From positions 15,500,925-15,564,924 of the forward strand of contig OX465102.1 of NCBI GenBank assembly GCA_949987565.1: a stretch of DNA of 64,000 nucleotides. The letters are read 5' to 3'. Positions within the stretch are counted from its first letter, which is position 1; each line of letters starts with the position of its first letter. This DNA comes from Luidia sarsii (Eukaryota; Echinodermata; Asteroidea; Paxillosida; Luidiidae). The notes beneath the pieces were generated by a model. The model worked only from the letters and a program-made list of their open reading frames with translations. It was not told the origin of the DNA and made no database searches. The position numbers were made by a program, and so were the translations under genes. Positions 22,753 to 33,487 of this stretch are shown piece after piece.

Positions 22753-23334
22753 GATAATTTTTCCCTTTTCCTCCCACTTTAAGCCCATCAACTTTTTCAG
22801 TACATCTCTTTTTTTAAGAACAAATCAGTCGCCAGAACAAATCCCTGGATTTTAACTGGCGCTCACCCGTCCCTTTTGGCCTGGAGTTCTACTCAGATTC
22901 ATTGCAACACTGTCATACTCGAACCCGATGCCATTAGTACCCAACCAAAAAGACTTGTTGAATATACATCATGAGAAAGATTCTCCAGTTGGTTTCAGAG
23001 GCTATGTTGTTTGGGTGGTTTTTTTTGGGCCGGCGATTGAAACTTGAGTTTCAGATTGGCCGTGCCTGGGGAGTAGCTTTGCTGCGAGCTCTTTAGTCAT
23101 CGCGAATTCCATTTGGGTTTCGCATCTTCGGGAGTCAGACGGATGATCCCTCGGAAAAGGGAGCGCGGGAGAGGGAGGGGGGGGGGGGGCGTTCACCTCG
23201 CACCCTGGCGTGACCCCACTTCGCACTCCTTCAGAGCAGTGCTGTCATACTTTGGGCCAATTGATTTCCATCCCTTATTCGCCTCCCTTCAGAGTTGGCC
23301 AAAGAGAGGAGAGGAAGGAGGGGAGGGGGCCACC

Positions 23335-23440
23335 TGTTGGAAAGATCTCTCTGTACGATTCCAGAGCTGTGATTTTGGTTGTTCCCCCCTCCCCCCTCCC
23401 CCCCCCCCCGGCTTTCCTGTTCTGGTGCTTGATTGCCATC
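23335..23440. repeat. ~100 bp dispersed repeat, copy 1
   Basis: ATCTCTCTGTACGATTCCAG through GGTTGTTCCCCCCTCC to CTTTCCTGTTCTGGTGCTTG recurs at 26137-26218. Confidence 0.7.
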
Positions 23441-23559
23441 TTTTTTCCCCGAAGTCTAGGAAGTCTAAGGGCTTGCTTTTCATGATGAAGGTAACTTCTT
23501 CATGTTCTTCATGTTCTTGTTCTTGTAATTCATGTGATTCTTGTTGTTTTCATTTCTCT

Positions 23560-24165
23560 TCTTGTTCACATTCTCCTTCTCCTTCTTATCCTTATCCTTA
23601 TCCTCCTCCTCCTTCTTTGACTCCTTATCCTCCTCCTCCTTCTTTGACTCCTTATCCTTCTCCTTCTCCTTCTCCTTCTCCTTCTCCTTCTCCTTCTTCT
23701 TTGACTCCCTCTCCTTCTCCTTCTCCTTCTTATCCTTATCCTCCTCCTCTTCCTTCTTCTTTGTCTCCTTCTCCTCCTCGGCTTCTTCTCCCCCTTCTCC
23801 TTCTCCTTCTCCTTCTCCTTCTCCTTCGGCTTCTCCTTCTTATCCTTCTTTGTCTCCTCCTCCTCGGCTTCTTCTTCTCCCCCTTCTCCTTCTCCTTGTT
23901 TCTCCTTCTCCATTATTTAAATTTTTGTTTGTTTTGGGGGTTACTGTTCTTTTTTGTTTGATTTGGATATAAGCGTGTTCTGTTACGTGTCAAAGGAAAT
24001 AAAGTACTCCTTTGAAAAATCAAAATCCTCTTCTTCTTGTTTTTCTTCTTCTTCTTCTTCTTTGTCTTCTTCGTCGTCTTCTTCTTCTTCTTCTTCTTCT
24101 TCTTCTTTTCCTCCCCCTCCTCCTCCTCTCCCTCCTCCTCCTCTTCCTCTTCTGTCTCCTTCTTT
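23560..24165. repeat. (TCCTTC)n and (TTC)n pyrimidine arrays
   Basis: Two arrays: TCCTTC/CTCCTT hexamers at 23565-23915 and TTC triplets at 24030-24165, separated by AT-rich sequence. All strong polypurine/polypyrimidine asymmetry lies here. The Ser/Phe/Leu- and Glu/Lys/Arg-rich frames are artefacts. Confidence 0.9.
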
Positions 24166-27064
24166 GTCAACTTCAGCAATTCAGCACAGTGCAATCAAAC
24201 TAACGGTATTCCTGCACAAGAAAGCTTGATTAACTAATTTACTGTAAATTTGTAGCACACATCGAAGACAAGCAAATCAATAGGCCACAAATGAGCAGTC
24301 AACTCAAATGTAGGTCACTCTTCTACAAAACCAGGGACTCGGGTTTGGTTAGTCCCCTCATACATCAATCTAAAATTACTGCTGAAGGCCGAGCCCTAAG
24401 CCTTCATTCCCTGAAACAGTCCTATGGACAAATCAAATGAGTAATCCAGGTTAGCCAAAGAGAAGGGCATAGGACTCTCACAGGAGGCTGTACTGGTCAG
24501 ACCTTGATAACTACATGTAGCAGATGCAATTAGGCAGTGTCCTCCTCCTCCTCCTCCTCCTCCTCATGCTCATCCTCATCCTCCTTATCCTCATTCACAT
24601 CAACCGCCTCTTCATTGTTGTCCTTCTCATCTACCTCATCCACTGTCTCCTCTTCCTCTTATTCCCATTCCCCGGATCCTCCTCCCCTCCCTGTTCTCCT
24701 CCCCTAGCTGCCCCCTCTCCTGACCCCCCTCCCCTCCACGTCCACGCTATCTCCCCGTTGGCGCTGGCCAACACCGAGTCCCTTGCCCCTCAAGCGGAAT
24801 CTTCGATCTCTCTGTCTTGAAGCGCTCGGAGGCTCAGGCCAAGAACCGATGATGAACCGTTGGCACTTTGTTAAGCCAGACCCCCCCCCCCCTTTCCCCA
24901 CCTCCTAACTCCCTCCCTCTCCCCACCCTCACTGACCCCTCGTGGCCCTCTTCTCCCACACATTACTCAGCAGAAACAAGAGTGCTCATAAGAGTGCTTC
25001 ATCATTCCCACTTCTTGGCAGTGCGCTGTTTTGTCTTGATGCTGTCGCCCCTCCAAAGGTGGCGCACACTCTCGATGACATTAATGTGGCCTCCAATTAT
25101 TCCGGGCCGATCGACTCTTCCCAACTTTAGTCTTGGCTCTGGCGAACCAAGGTGCGGTGCAACCATTTTGTCGGATTTTATGGTGTTTGCCACTTGACTT
25201 CCCCGTTGGATTAGGCTCCCCTCTCCCCTTTAGCTCCAATGTTGGGCCCTGTCAGTTTTTATTTGGGATTCTTTTTTGGGGGGGCATTGGTTGTATTTTT
25301 TCTGGGGAGGGGGAAAGCTAAGACTGGCATCCTTAGTTGTGTTGAGTGATTAAGCATTTTTTTTAAACAAATAGTGACAGGGAACTTTTTAAAAACAATT
25401 TTGAAAAAAAAATGGCAAAGACAACTGGATCGGGACTTGAAGCAGAGACCCCTGCTTTTGCTCACACAAAGCCAGAGGGTTCAGGTTCAAGGGTCAAGTC
25501 CCAGTCCAGTGGTCAAGTTTTCTTGACCGTTTTCCATTTTTTGGTGGTTTTTTTTGTTGGGCCTCACACAAGATACACTCGTGTGTATTGGCTTGTACGA
25601 TTTGAAGGTTTGCACGGTGGAAGCACAATGTGGAGAGTTATGCACTGACGCCATGCAAAGTCATGTCTTTTGAGGTTGAGAATGTCTCAATAACTCAATG
25701 TTTTGGGCAGCATCTTCATGTACTCTGCCCGCCATCAGGAGACTGGCTCCTGACAATGAGCAGTGTGCACACTTACATGTAGGTGGTGTCACCACACCTT
25801 TTCCCACATTGTATTGGCCTATACTGTATACGAGTGCTGTTGGAAGTCGGTGTTGAATTTGGATCAGAGAGGGGAAATGACATCTGTGGCAATGGGAATG
25901 GATACTGTAGAGTCTGTTTCCTGTGTGTGGCCAGTACAGTTAATGTAGATATGTATGTATATACTGTATGTGTACTGTTGCCATCAGTTGCACTTGTACA
26001 GTATGTCATAGCCATACAGTTGCCCTAGCCATGAATTCAAATCCAGACATACATGTATTAGCCTAATCCATTGGCCATGCCTATTGAAATAGCACATTGG
26101 CTGCAGCCATTACCTAGTTACTCTTGCAAGGTAGAAATATCTCTCTGTATGATTCCAGGGCTGTGATTTTGGTTGTTCCCCCCCCCTCCCCGTCTTTCCT
26201 GTTCTGTTGCTTGCAAGGTAGAAAGTTTTTTTTTAAACCCAAGCATGCACTCTGGTAATTCTAAACAGCGCCCTCTTGAGTCAGCCAATCCAGTCCCTCA
26301 CCCAGTGCATGAGTGATAAGAGAAGATCTGCAGTCCTCTTTTTTTTCTCTTCAAGTGTCAGACTTTGACCAAATGAAAACTGCTTCACGGAACGAAGGAA
26401 CAGGCTAATGAAATCAGTATCTGAGTGTGTAGCTGTTTGAGGTGAACTCTTCCAGTACGAGAGAAAGAGAGAAATCATGGAGAGGGAAGAGATGGGATTG
26501 GCGGGCAGGCGTGCTGTGGGGGGGGGGGGGGGGGGAATGAAGATTGGCTATTCCGGCTGAGGTGCGGTAGCAGCTGCAAGGAAATCTCGGCCAATTTGAT
26601 GCTGTTATAATCTGGCCGGTGGCCTGCCGTGCGAATTGATAGCGACGAATGGAGCATGAACAAGGGGGGAAAAGATTGGCTCTTGAAAGTGGCTCCTTTC
26701 ATTCTTTCTCTTCTTTTTCCTTCTCGGCATTCCCATAAAGGGAATTCATTCTGGGGTTTTGAAATACAAACTGCTCTGATTAACCACCTCAAATCGAGAT
26801 CTCCGAAATTCGGAGCGCTGTTGGCGTTCTTATGCCCCGGGCCCTCCGAATCCGGGCACCACTGTTGACCATGTTTAAAACAAAGACTCTTTCCAGCCTA
26901 CCACAGAACTCGGTGTAGCCGGTACATGACAGAAGCCACATAATTCCCCTGAACACATGACTGCATCCTCTCGCACAATGTACCGGTACATGCGATCTAT
27001 TCTTTGTGAAGCAGATCATGTGGGTATAAGTGATGACCTCCAGGCAGCAGAGTGATCCATACAC

Positions 27065-27211
27065 CTGGGGTGGATTTCACAAAAACCCTACGATGCATCG
27101 TAACTTGGATAGCCCGCCGTAAGTTGTGCTAGGCCGTATGGTGTCTGTGCATCGCTCATCGTCTTGCGATTGATCGTAAGTTACAATGGGTTTGGCGAAA
27201 TCGACCACTGG
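27065..27211. mobile_element. MITE family TGGATTTCAC, copy 1
   Basis: CTGGGGTGGATTTCACAAAA at the left is mirrored by TTGGCGAAATCGACCACTGG at the right. An inner CATCGTAACTT/AAGTTACAATG pairing is also seen. The same design and core (GGTxTCTGTGCATCGCTCAT) is at 28356-28518. Confidence 0.7.
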
Positions 27212-27221
27212 CCACACATAC

Positions 27222-27335
27222 ACTGCAGGCCCCTTTATGAAATGGAGGCTTAGGCTCTGGCTTGTATTCCAGCTTCATCTCTTCACCATGTTACAAATAA
27301 GAGGCATTAATCGCTTCATGTTGTGTCCACCAAAA
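27222..27335 (-). repeat. Inverted partial copy of the repeat at 30340/35560
   Basis: GGCCACACATACACTGCAGG through AGGCTTAGGCTCTGGCTT to TTACAAATAAGAGGCATTAA is the reverse complement of 30365-30475. Confidence 0.75.
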
Positions 27336-27475
27336 TCGGAGTGCCCGCAGTGTTGCTATGCGCGGGGCCCTAGCCCTCTGAATCTGGGCACCACCACTGA
27401 CCAAGTTTTAAACGAAGACTATTTTTTCAGCCATGTCAGCCTACCACAAGACTATACGTACCAGTACATGTACAT

Positions 27476-27780
27476 GTACAGGGCTCGACCTTAGCACTAG
27501 CCCAGCGGTCATTGTCTAGTAAAAACAGCCGCAGGCTAGTAAAATGTCCCACTTTGCTAGCCCGGCAGACTAGTAAAAAGTAGACAGCGGTGTGGTGGCA
27601 AAAAATTATGCAGGCGGGGATGAGAGAGAAGCAAGTAATAATTTGTTTTACTTGACCTGATAATTTTGTTTTAAATTCAATATTAATTTTACAGGGCTAG
27701 TAAAACTTGCTACGGGCTAGTAAAAAAAACTCAATTTACTAGCCCGGTAGGCTAGTAAACAAAAACCTTCAGCGTGAGGC
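27476..27780. repeat. Dispersed 304 bp repeat, copy 2
   Basis: Near-identical to 20742-21045 and in the same orientation; it starts TACAGGGCTCGACC and ends CTTCAGCGTGAGGC. Confidence 0.85.
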
Positions 27781-28128
27781 TTGATGTACAGTACATGTAC
27801 CATACATGTTGCATGAGAAAAGCCACACACAGAGACGTGCGCATGTGCCAGGCTTGCCTCGCCTGGACACATCATGCACTCATTGATCTGTTTCAAATCT
27901 GTATTCATTGTTTTAAAAAGAAAATCCAGTGTGGCAGTCATGGGCTCTGAAAAGTGGTCAGGCATGAAATGGTTAAGCATCGTATACACAAAATGTTGCC
28001 CCTCTAGGATCAAAGCATTGAGCCCTCTAATTTAAAAAAACAAAAAAACAAAAAAACAAGCTCAAGCTAATCACTGTTCCCCTCATCTGGTAAAGATCGT
28101 TGACTCCTTGAAAAGGACACAACCAAAG

Positions 28129-28200
28129 GTCTCGATAGCTCAGGTTGTCAGAGTGCCGGATCTATTAAGCCAGAGGTCTCGGGTTCATGTCCTGGTCGAG
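28129..28200 (+). mobile_element. tRNA-derived SINE head, copy 2
   Basis: GATAGCTCAGGTTGTCAGAG (A box) is followed by AAGCCAGAGGTCTCGGGTTC (B box at its end). The 3' part after the tRNA-like segment is GTTTTCTGGGGGG and unrelated to any tRNA. Spacing and motif order match 22681-22752. Confidence 0.6.
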
Positions 28201-28355
28201 TTAAACAGTTTTCTGGGGGGTTTTTAATGTGTGAAGCTGGATTAGGGGCGCCTGTCAGAAGCATTTCGTCATTCACTGCTGTACATGTACATCTTCAGGG
28301 ATACCCCTCTCATTTTCTTCCCATGAACATGCCGGTGCACCTGTCATTTTGATCC

Positions 28356-28518
28356 CAGCAGGGCTGGATTTCACGAAGCCTTGCGATGTACCGGTATCGC
28401 AACTCAACTTACGTTGGGTAACCCATCGTAAGTTGTGAATCACAACACACTGTATGGTTTCTGTGCATCGCTCATTGCTTGCGTAAGTTACGATGGGTTT
28501 GCTGAAGTTCACCGCTGG
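28356..28518. mobile_element. MITE family TGGATTTCAC, copy 2
   Basis: AGGGCTGGATTTCACGAAGC and its inverted partner at GGTTTGCTGAAGTTCACCGC bound a ~160 bp element related to 27065-27211. Confidence 0.7.
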
Positions 28519-29119
28519 ACCTTCCTAAAAATAAATGTCTGCCCTCCTTCAAAGTAATGCAAAGCTGGGAATCACCCTGGGCAAGTACATTTCTGTGTTT
28601 CATTTGAAATTGGAACAGGGGAATGTTGGGAGGGGGGGGGCACAGCTGAGGAGTTATGGGTTAAAGTTAAAGTTCATAGAGATTTACGGAGCTCTTTTTT
28701 TCCCGGGGGTTGGGGGAGGTTGGTGCAGAAGGTCTTGGGCCTTTGTGTAGTGGAGTACAGTCTGTCATACCTTGTAGGCTGCACAGTCGCACTGTGCGAC
28801 AGTGATGCGTGTTCAGCTGTGTAGCAGCTGTGCTGAAGACACTTCCAGCATGTTTGAGCGTTGGGTCTGGCCGAGGAAGCATAGACATGAGCTCTTGACC
28901 AGGGAGACTCAGTATGAATGACATGAATGCCTCTCATGTCAAAGAGCCAAGATCTGCCAATTGCAGGTGGCGAGAAAACAATCCAAATGTTACATAAATG
29001 TTACATAAACACAAATAGTATACAGACTGCTTTGGCTTCAATATTAACCAGTGTGCAAATCGTGGAGATATAGAGGGGGCCTGATAACCTGTTCCTAGCA
29101 GGAGCTAGCTATTATGTCC

Positions 29120-29605
29120 TGCCTTTGAGATACGTCCCCTCATCCTCCTCACCCTCCTCACCCTCCTCACCCTCCTCACCCTCCTCAACCCCCTCAAACC
29201 CTCTCACCCTCCTCAACTCCCCCTCAATCCCCCTCACCCCCCTCAACTCCACTCAACCCCACTCAACCCCCTCAACTCCTCTCATCCCCTCTCATCTCCT
29301 CTCATCACCCAACCCCACTCAACCCCCCCCTCAAACCCTCTCACCTTCCTCAACCCCCCCTCAACCCCCCTCAACCCCACTCAACCCCTCAACCCCTCTC
29401 ATCCCCTCTCACCCCCCTCAACCCCACTCAACCCCACTCAACCCCCCCTCAAACCCTCTCACCTTCCTCAACCCCCCCTCAACCCCCCTCAACCCCACTC
29501 AACCTCTCAACCCCTCTCATCCCCTCAACCCCACTCAACCACTCCAACCCCTCTCATCCCCCTCTCACCATCCTTCCCCCCCCCCCTCAACCTCCCCCTC
29601 AAACC
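29120..29605. repeat. CCCTCAACCCCACTC minisatellite before exon g
   Basis: A C/T/A array with almost no G on the plus strand, built from CTCACC, CTCAACC and CTCATCCC units. It ends about 45 bases before the exon acceptor and extends its polypyrimidine tract. Confidence 0.9.
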
Positions 29606-29649
29606 TCCTCACCATTCTGACCTGCTTGTCTGTGTGCCATTGCTTGCAG

Positions 29650-29771
29650 GAGGCGTGAGTTCTACCGTGTGGACATGTGGGAGGACAACACCCGACGGCA
29701 CCGGAGGCTGATCCGCAACGCCCTGGGCTCCACCCACCCAGAAGCCACCCTCATGGCGGCCATTGAACACG
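29650..29771 (+). CDS. NBEA: Neurobeachin/LRBA orthologue, exon g (DUF1088 end)
   Basis: The exon is 122 bases. Its first base completes the lysine codon split at 13161, and it leaves in phase 1. It encodes RREFYRVDMWEDNTRRHRRL followed by IRNALGSTHPEATLMAAIEH. The pattern FWRLDYWEDDLRRRRRFVRNPxGSTHPEA is the end of the DUF1088 region in vertebrate homologues, so the match is unambiguous. The acceptor is CTTGCAG and the donor G|GTAAGG. It follows the longest complete intron in the window. Confidence 0.96.
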
Positions 29772-30168
29772 GTAAGGAGGGAACCGGGAACCCCCCTTTC
29801 TATCCATTCCCGTATCAGGCACAGCACCCGGCCTGGCCCCCAGGCTTTCCTCCCTCCATCACTTCAGGCTGTGGGTGGGTTTTTTGTCGCTGAATTTGAG
29901 GGTTTGACATTCTGTCCGGTAGAATGTCTGCGTCCATCCAAACGCTGTGGTCAGATAGCTTGTTCTTTATCCACTACGCACTGGGCCACTGTTCAAATCC
30001 CCTGGCCTCATTCAATGAGCCAATCCCAGCACAATTGGATGTCTATGGGGATTGTTGTCATGCTACATGTACATTGTTTTTTAGCGGAAGGCTTGAAAAA
30101 ATATATTGTTTGTTTAAAACTTGGAATATGGCGTTGCAACCGCATATGCACTCTGATTTTGGCTGTCC

Positions 30169-30769
30169 CGAATGGTGTGGAAATGAATGTTGGCGTCAGA
30201 ATGGTGAATTAGGACCCCAGTACCACCCCCTCCCCCTCGTCCTCTTCCTCTCCTCTTCCTCCCTCTCCTCGTCCTGTACTCGTCCCCCTCTTACCCTCCT
30301 TGTATCCGTTCAGGTCAGTTGGTTTGGAGTCATTATTTTCTCTTCTTTGGCTGTCCCGGCTTGAAGCGATTAATGCCTTTGATTTGTAACATGGTGAAGA
30401 GGTCTAGCTGTAATCCAAGCCAGAGCCTAAGCCTCCATTTCATTAAAGGGCCTGCAGTGTATGTGTGGCCAGGAGTATGGATCACTTACATGGATACCTA
30501 CATTCATTGCTTAACAAAGAAAATTATTCTCAAAAATTAGAGGGCCTGACGTTTTGATCCTAGCATGACCTTTCTCAAAGGCAAAAATATTGTCAGCACC
30601 CTCTAATTTTTGAGATTTATGTATTGCAGGTCATTTTAGTCATTGAGCAGTTTGCAACAGTTTTTGTATTACATGTAACTTCAAAGAAAATTATTGCATG
30701 TACTGTTTTTGAGGCTACAGCCGTGGCAGTGCTTGGTAAAAAAAAGGGTATAGTCCTGGGTACAAGATG
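30169..30769 (+). repeat. Dispersed repeat R1, copy 1, with insertion
   Basis: The sequence from CGAATGGTGTGGAAATGAAT through TGTTGGCGTCAGAATGG, a CCTC-rich middle, AAGCGATTAATGCCTTTGAT and AGCCTAAGCCTCCATTT to ATTCATTGCTTAACAAAG matches 35397-35783. After a 154 bp insertion (30529-30682) the homology resumes at GCATGTACTG and runs into the seed of the 22 bp satellite. Identity of the 5' 310 bp is high, with only a handful of differences by eye. Confidence 0.85.
30529..30682 (+). mobile_element. Short retroposon with 13 bp target-site duplication
   Basis: A direct repeat AAAGAAAATTATT flanks the insert (30516-30528 and 30683-30695). The paralogous copy at 35777 reads AAAGACAAATGTTGCATGTA with no insert, so this is a true insertion. 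The insert contains GGGCCTGACGTTTTGATCCT and TTTCTCAAAGGCA, the signature shared with 17390, 18456 and 61617. Its first 20 bases (CTCAAAAATTAGAGGGCCTG) pair with CACCCTCTAATTTTTGAG further in. A variable 12-13 bp duplication suggests target-primed reverse transcription. Confidence 0.82.
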
Positions 30770-31826
30770 TACAGTGCTTGGTACAAAATGGTACAGTGCT
30801 TGGTACAAAATGGTACAGTGCTTGGTACAAAATGGTACCGCCGTGCTTGGTACAAAATGGTACAGTGCTTGGTACAAAATGGTACAGTGCTTGGTACAAA
30901 ATGGTACCGTGCTTGGTACAAAATGGTACAGTGCTTGGTACAAAATGGTACCGTGCTTGGTACAAAATGGTACAGTGCTTGGTATAAAATGGTACAGTGC
31001 TTGGTACAAAATGGTACAGTGCTTGGTACAAAATGGTACAGTGCTTGGTACAAAATGGTACAGTGCTTGGTACAAAATGGTACAGTGCTTGGTACAAAAT
31101 GGTACAGTGCTTGGTACAAAATGGTACAGTGCTTGGTACAAAATGGTACCGTGCTTGGTACAAAATGGTACAGTGCTTGGTACAAAATGGTACAGTGCTT
31201 GGTACAAAATGGTACAGTGCTTGGTACAAAATGGTACAGTGCTTGGTACAAAATGGTACAGTGCTTGGTACAAAATGGTACAGTGCTTGGTACAAAATGG
31301 TACAGTGCTTGGTACAAAATGGTACAGTGCTTGGTACAAAATGGTACAGTGCTTGGTACAAAATGGTACAGTGCTTGGTACAAAATGGTACAGTGCTTGG
31401 TACAAAATGGTACAGTGCTTGGTACAAAATGGTACAGTGCTTGGTACAAAATGGTACAGTGCTTGGTACAAAATGGTACCGTGCTTGGTACAGAATGGTA
31501 CAGTGCTTGGTACAAAATGGTACAGTGCTTGGTACAAAATGGTACAGTGCTTGGTACAAAATGGTACAGTGCTTGGTACAAAATGGTACAGTGCTTGGTA
31601 CAAAATGGTACCGTGCTTGGTACAAAATGGTACAGTGCTTGGTACAAAATGGTACAGTGCTTGGTACAAAATGGTACAGTGCTTGGTACAAAATGGTAGT
31701 GCTTGGTACAAAATGGTACAGTGCTTGGTACAAAATGGTACAGTGCTTGGTACAAAATGGTACAGTGCTTGGTACAAAATGGTACAGTGCTTGGTACAAA
31801 ATGGTACAGTGCTTGGTACAAAATGG
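30770..31826 (+). repeat. 22 bp satellite, 48 copies
   Basis: Forty-eight uninterrupted units begin TACAGTGCTTGG and end AAAATGG. They are almost identical; all differences I saw are listed here. Copies 4, 7, 9, 18, 33 and 39 have TACCG in place of TACAG. Copy 4 has a 3 bp insertion, copy 10 has TATAAAATGG, copy 33 has TACAGAATGG and copy 43 lacks two bases. Each unit is two related half-units (12 + 10 bp) that both start TAC and end GG. Because 22 is not a multiple of 3 and no stop occurs in any phase, all six frames stay open; the Tyr/Lys/Val/Gln-rich frames of up to 420 codons are artefacts. Confidence 0.97.
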
Positions 31827-31910
31827 TACAGTGCTTTGTTAAACAAACATGTATTCCTGGGTACAAGAGGGTACAGTGCTTGGTAAAAGAGGGTGTAGTC
31901 CTGGGTTAAT
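31827..31910 (+). repeat. Diverged satellite edge, ancestral-type units
   Basis: The array decays into AGTGCTTTGTTAAACAAAC, then TTCCTGGGTACAAGAGGGTA and CAGTGCTTGGTAAAAGAGGG. This edge matches the sequence on both sides of the MITE at 35873-36056 and so serves as its empty site. Confidence 0.85.
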
Positions 31911-31979
31911 CGAAATAGGATTAATAGGTGATTGTTTAAACCAGATCAATTGATTTGTTTGCATTGATTTCAACTTCAG

Positions 31980-32132
31980 GCGAAGCTGAGGATGTGATTG
32001 AGAAGGCCAAGGAGGCCTTGCACTCCCAGCTGGCCTCGGGCCGCAGGTTAGACTCCCAGTCCAACGAGTTTGAGGAGGACAGCTCCAGCCTGCAGGATGA
32101 CAAGGACGTGGAGCTAGAGACAGAACTGGAAG
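31980..32132 (+). CDS. NBEA: Neurobeachin/LRBA orthologue, exon h (acidic linker)
   Basis: The exon is 153 bases, phase 1 at both ends. It encodes EAEDVIEKAKEALHSQLASG and a Ser/Glu/Asp-rich tail ending DDKDVELETELE. In vertebrate homologues this acidic linker (pattern EDILAKGKQSIRSQALGN) joins DUF1088 to the PH-BEACH domain, and the match in order and length is good although the sequence is less conserved. The acceptor is TTCAG; the donor G|GTGTGTGTG lies in a GT run and is weaker than average. It lies about 150 bases downstream of the 22 bp satellite. Confidence 0.92.
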
Positions 32133-32219
32133 GTGTGTGTGTGGTACCGGGCTGTGTGGGTGTAAGGGGGTAGAGTCCTGGCTAGAGGAGTGGATTGTTG
32201 TTCCCGTAGAATAGAGAAA

Positions 32220-32560
32220 GTGAGTACAGTCCTGGGTACAAGAGGGGTATTCTAGGGTAAAGTGAACACATCCGGTCCCGTGTCTTGGGTACAACAGGGC
32301 GCAACGCTGGCCACAAGAGAGTGCTTTACAGCACCGGGTACAAACTGGGTACTTACCTGTGTGTAAGTGTGGCAGGAGTGGGTACAGGGCATGAGTGGGT
32401 ACAGTACTTGGTACGGGCTATATTCTCATAGGTGCAAGAGTCCTTGGTACGGAGATGATACTGTCCAGGGTACAAGAGGGTACTGTCCCGGGTACAAGAG
32501 GGTACTGACTTGGGTACACGAGGGCACCGTACCCGGTACAAAGAGGGTATAATTGGTGGG
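32220..32560 (+). repeat. Scattered ancestral units of the 22 bp satellite
   Basis: Diverged units built on GGGTACAAGAGGGTACTGTC and CTGGGTACAAGAGGG occur irregularly. They show the same TAC...GG rhythm as 30770-31826, but at much lower identity. Confidence 0.7.
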
Positions 32561-32595
32561 GAAACAAGTGCATGCACTCCTGGGTTCAAGAGGCC

Positions 32596-32845
32596 GGGGC
32601 CCAATTTCATAGAGCCGCTTAAGCATGAAAACTTGCTATTAAACCAAGACATTTCTGGTTAAAACGAGATTGCCAACCGTATTTCACTTGACGGTTGTTG
32701 TACTTTAATAGTGGTATTCTACAACACACAATGTGCTATTGGTTGCTTCGCATAAAATACAAGTGGAATGTTGGCTGGCAACCTGATTCTTTTGATGAAG
32801 ATTGTTCATGCTTGAGCAAATGTTGGTACTTAAGTGGGTATTTGA
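32596..32845. mobile_element. MITE family CAATTTCATAGAGCCGCTTA, copy 1
   Basis: The left end GGGGCCCAATTTCATAGAGC matches 33242-33487; the right end is diverged (near TACTTAAGTGG). About 250 bp, non-coding. Confidence 0.65.
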
Positions 32846-32950
32846 CACTGGCCCCCCCCCTGTGTTCAGCACGTGAGTCTGCCAGCATCGGCTGTTTCAA
32901 TCCCCCACCCCCTCTCCCTCCCTGACACGGTTTTCTCCCCCTCCACCCAG

Positions 32951-33087
32951 GACCCGTGGTCTACAGCACGCCCTCATCGCTGATCGCTCCCTGCGTAGTC
33001 GCCAAGGGCTCCCTCTCCATCACCTCCTCGGAGATGTACTTTGAGGTGGACGAGGACGACCCCGCCTACAAGGAGCTGGACAGCAAG
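32951..33087 (+). CDS. NBEA: Neurobeachin/LRBA orthologue, exon i (PH-BEACH start)
   Basis: The exon is 137 bases, phase 1 in and phase 0 out. It encodes GPVVYSTPSSLIAPCVVAKG, then SLSITSSEMYFEVDEDDPAYKELDSKV. This is the first beta strands of the PH-like domain that packs against the BEACH domain in neurobeachin and LRBA; SSELYFEVDEEDP is the diagnostic motif. The next expected coding sequence (xxYTEGLHGKW in homologues) was not found in the remaining 30.9 kb. The acceptor is CACCCAG and the donor GTCAGT. Confidence 0.97.
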
Positions 33088-33119
33088 GTCAGTCCCTCTC
33101 GGTTTTCTCCCTTCCTCTG

Positions 33120-33148
33120 TTTGTGGTGGTGGTGGTGGTGGTGGTGGT
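33120..33148. repeat. (GTG)n microsatellite
   Basis: Nine GTG/TGG triplets shortly after the exon i donor. Confidence 0.9.
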
Positions 33149-33241
33149 TGTCCGCGGCACAGACAGGTCTCAGACCGACGAAGGAGGCAAACTGGTGATC
33201 CAATTTCAAGCGGCGTGTTCGTCTCCAGCTCCAAGTACACC

Positions 33242-33487
33242 AGGGGCCATTTTCATAGAGCCGCTTAAGTGCCACAATGTGCTTAAACATAAAAAAATCA
33301 TTACTCATAGGATAACCTTGCCAACCGAAATTTCACCGTCGATTCATGCTAAGCAATGGAGAGTAGATAACAGGTCAAAATCAATGGACATCACATCGCA
33401 GTGCAGTTTGTAAACCCGTTTATACAAGGAAGACTTTTCCTGCTTAGCAGATTTTCACGCTTAGGCGGCCCTATGAAATTGGCCCCA
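33242..33487. mobile_element. MITE family CAATTTCATAGAGCCGCTTA, copy 2
   Basis: AGGGGCCATTTTCATAGAGC at the left and its inverted partner (GGCGGCCCTATGAAATTGGC before CCCA) at the right give terminal inverted repeats of about 30 bp around a 246 bp non-coding element. Similar ends lie at 3910 and 32596. I know this sequence type from echinoderm genomes; that recollection is not checked. Confidence 0.78.

Larger units (their letters stand above)
13162..29649 (+). other. 16.5 kb repeat-rich intron f-g
   Basis: The phases of the flanking exons fit exactly and the encoded proteins join without a gap relative to neurobeachin homologues, so the whole interval is intron. Its contents are listed separately. 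Stretches 21400-22670, 22760-23330 and 24200-26130 hold only GGGA, A, T or pyrimidine runs and no gene or named element that I can see. The stretch 15208-15940 also has no identified element. Confidence 0.9.
29772..31979 (+). other. Intron g-h, filled by repeats
   Basis: A 2.2 kb intron with anonymous sequence to 30168, a dispersed repeat (30169-30770, itself interrupted) and a 22 bp satellite that runs to within about 150 bases of the acceptor TTCAG at 31975-31979. Confidence 0.9.
32133..32950 (+). other. Intron h-i
   Basis: An 820-base intron. It holds diverged satellite-related units (about 32220-32560) and a GGGGCCCAATTTCAT MITE-like copy (32596-32845). Confidence 0.85.

Noticed and set aside
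23113..24237. Ser/Pro/Leu-rich and Glu/Lys/Arg-rich open frames
   Set aside because: They are translations of TCCTTC and TTC arrays.
30617..31909. Several overlapping open frames of 281-420 codons on both strands
   Set aside because: They are produced by the stop-free 22 bp satellite in all six phases; there is no codon bias, domain or splice context.
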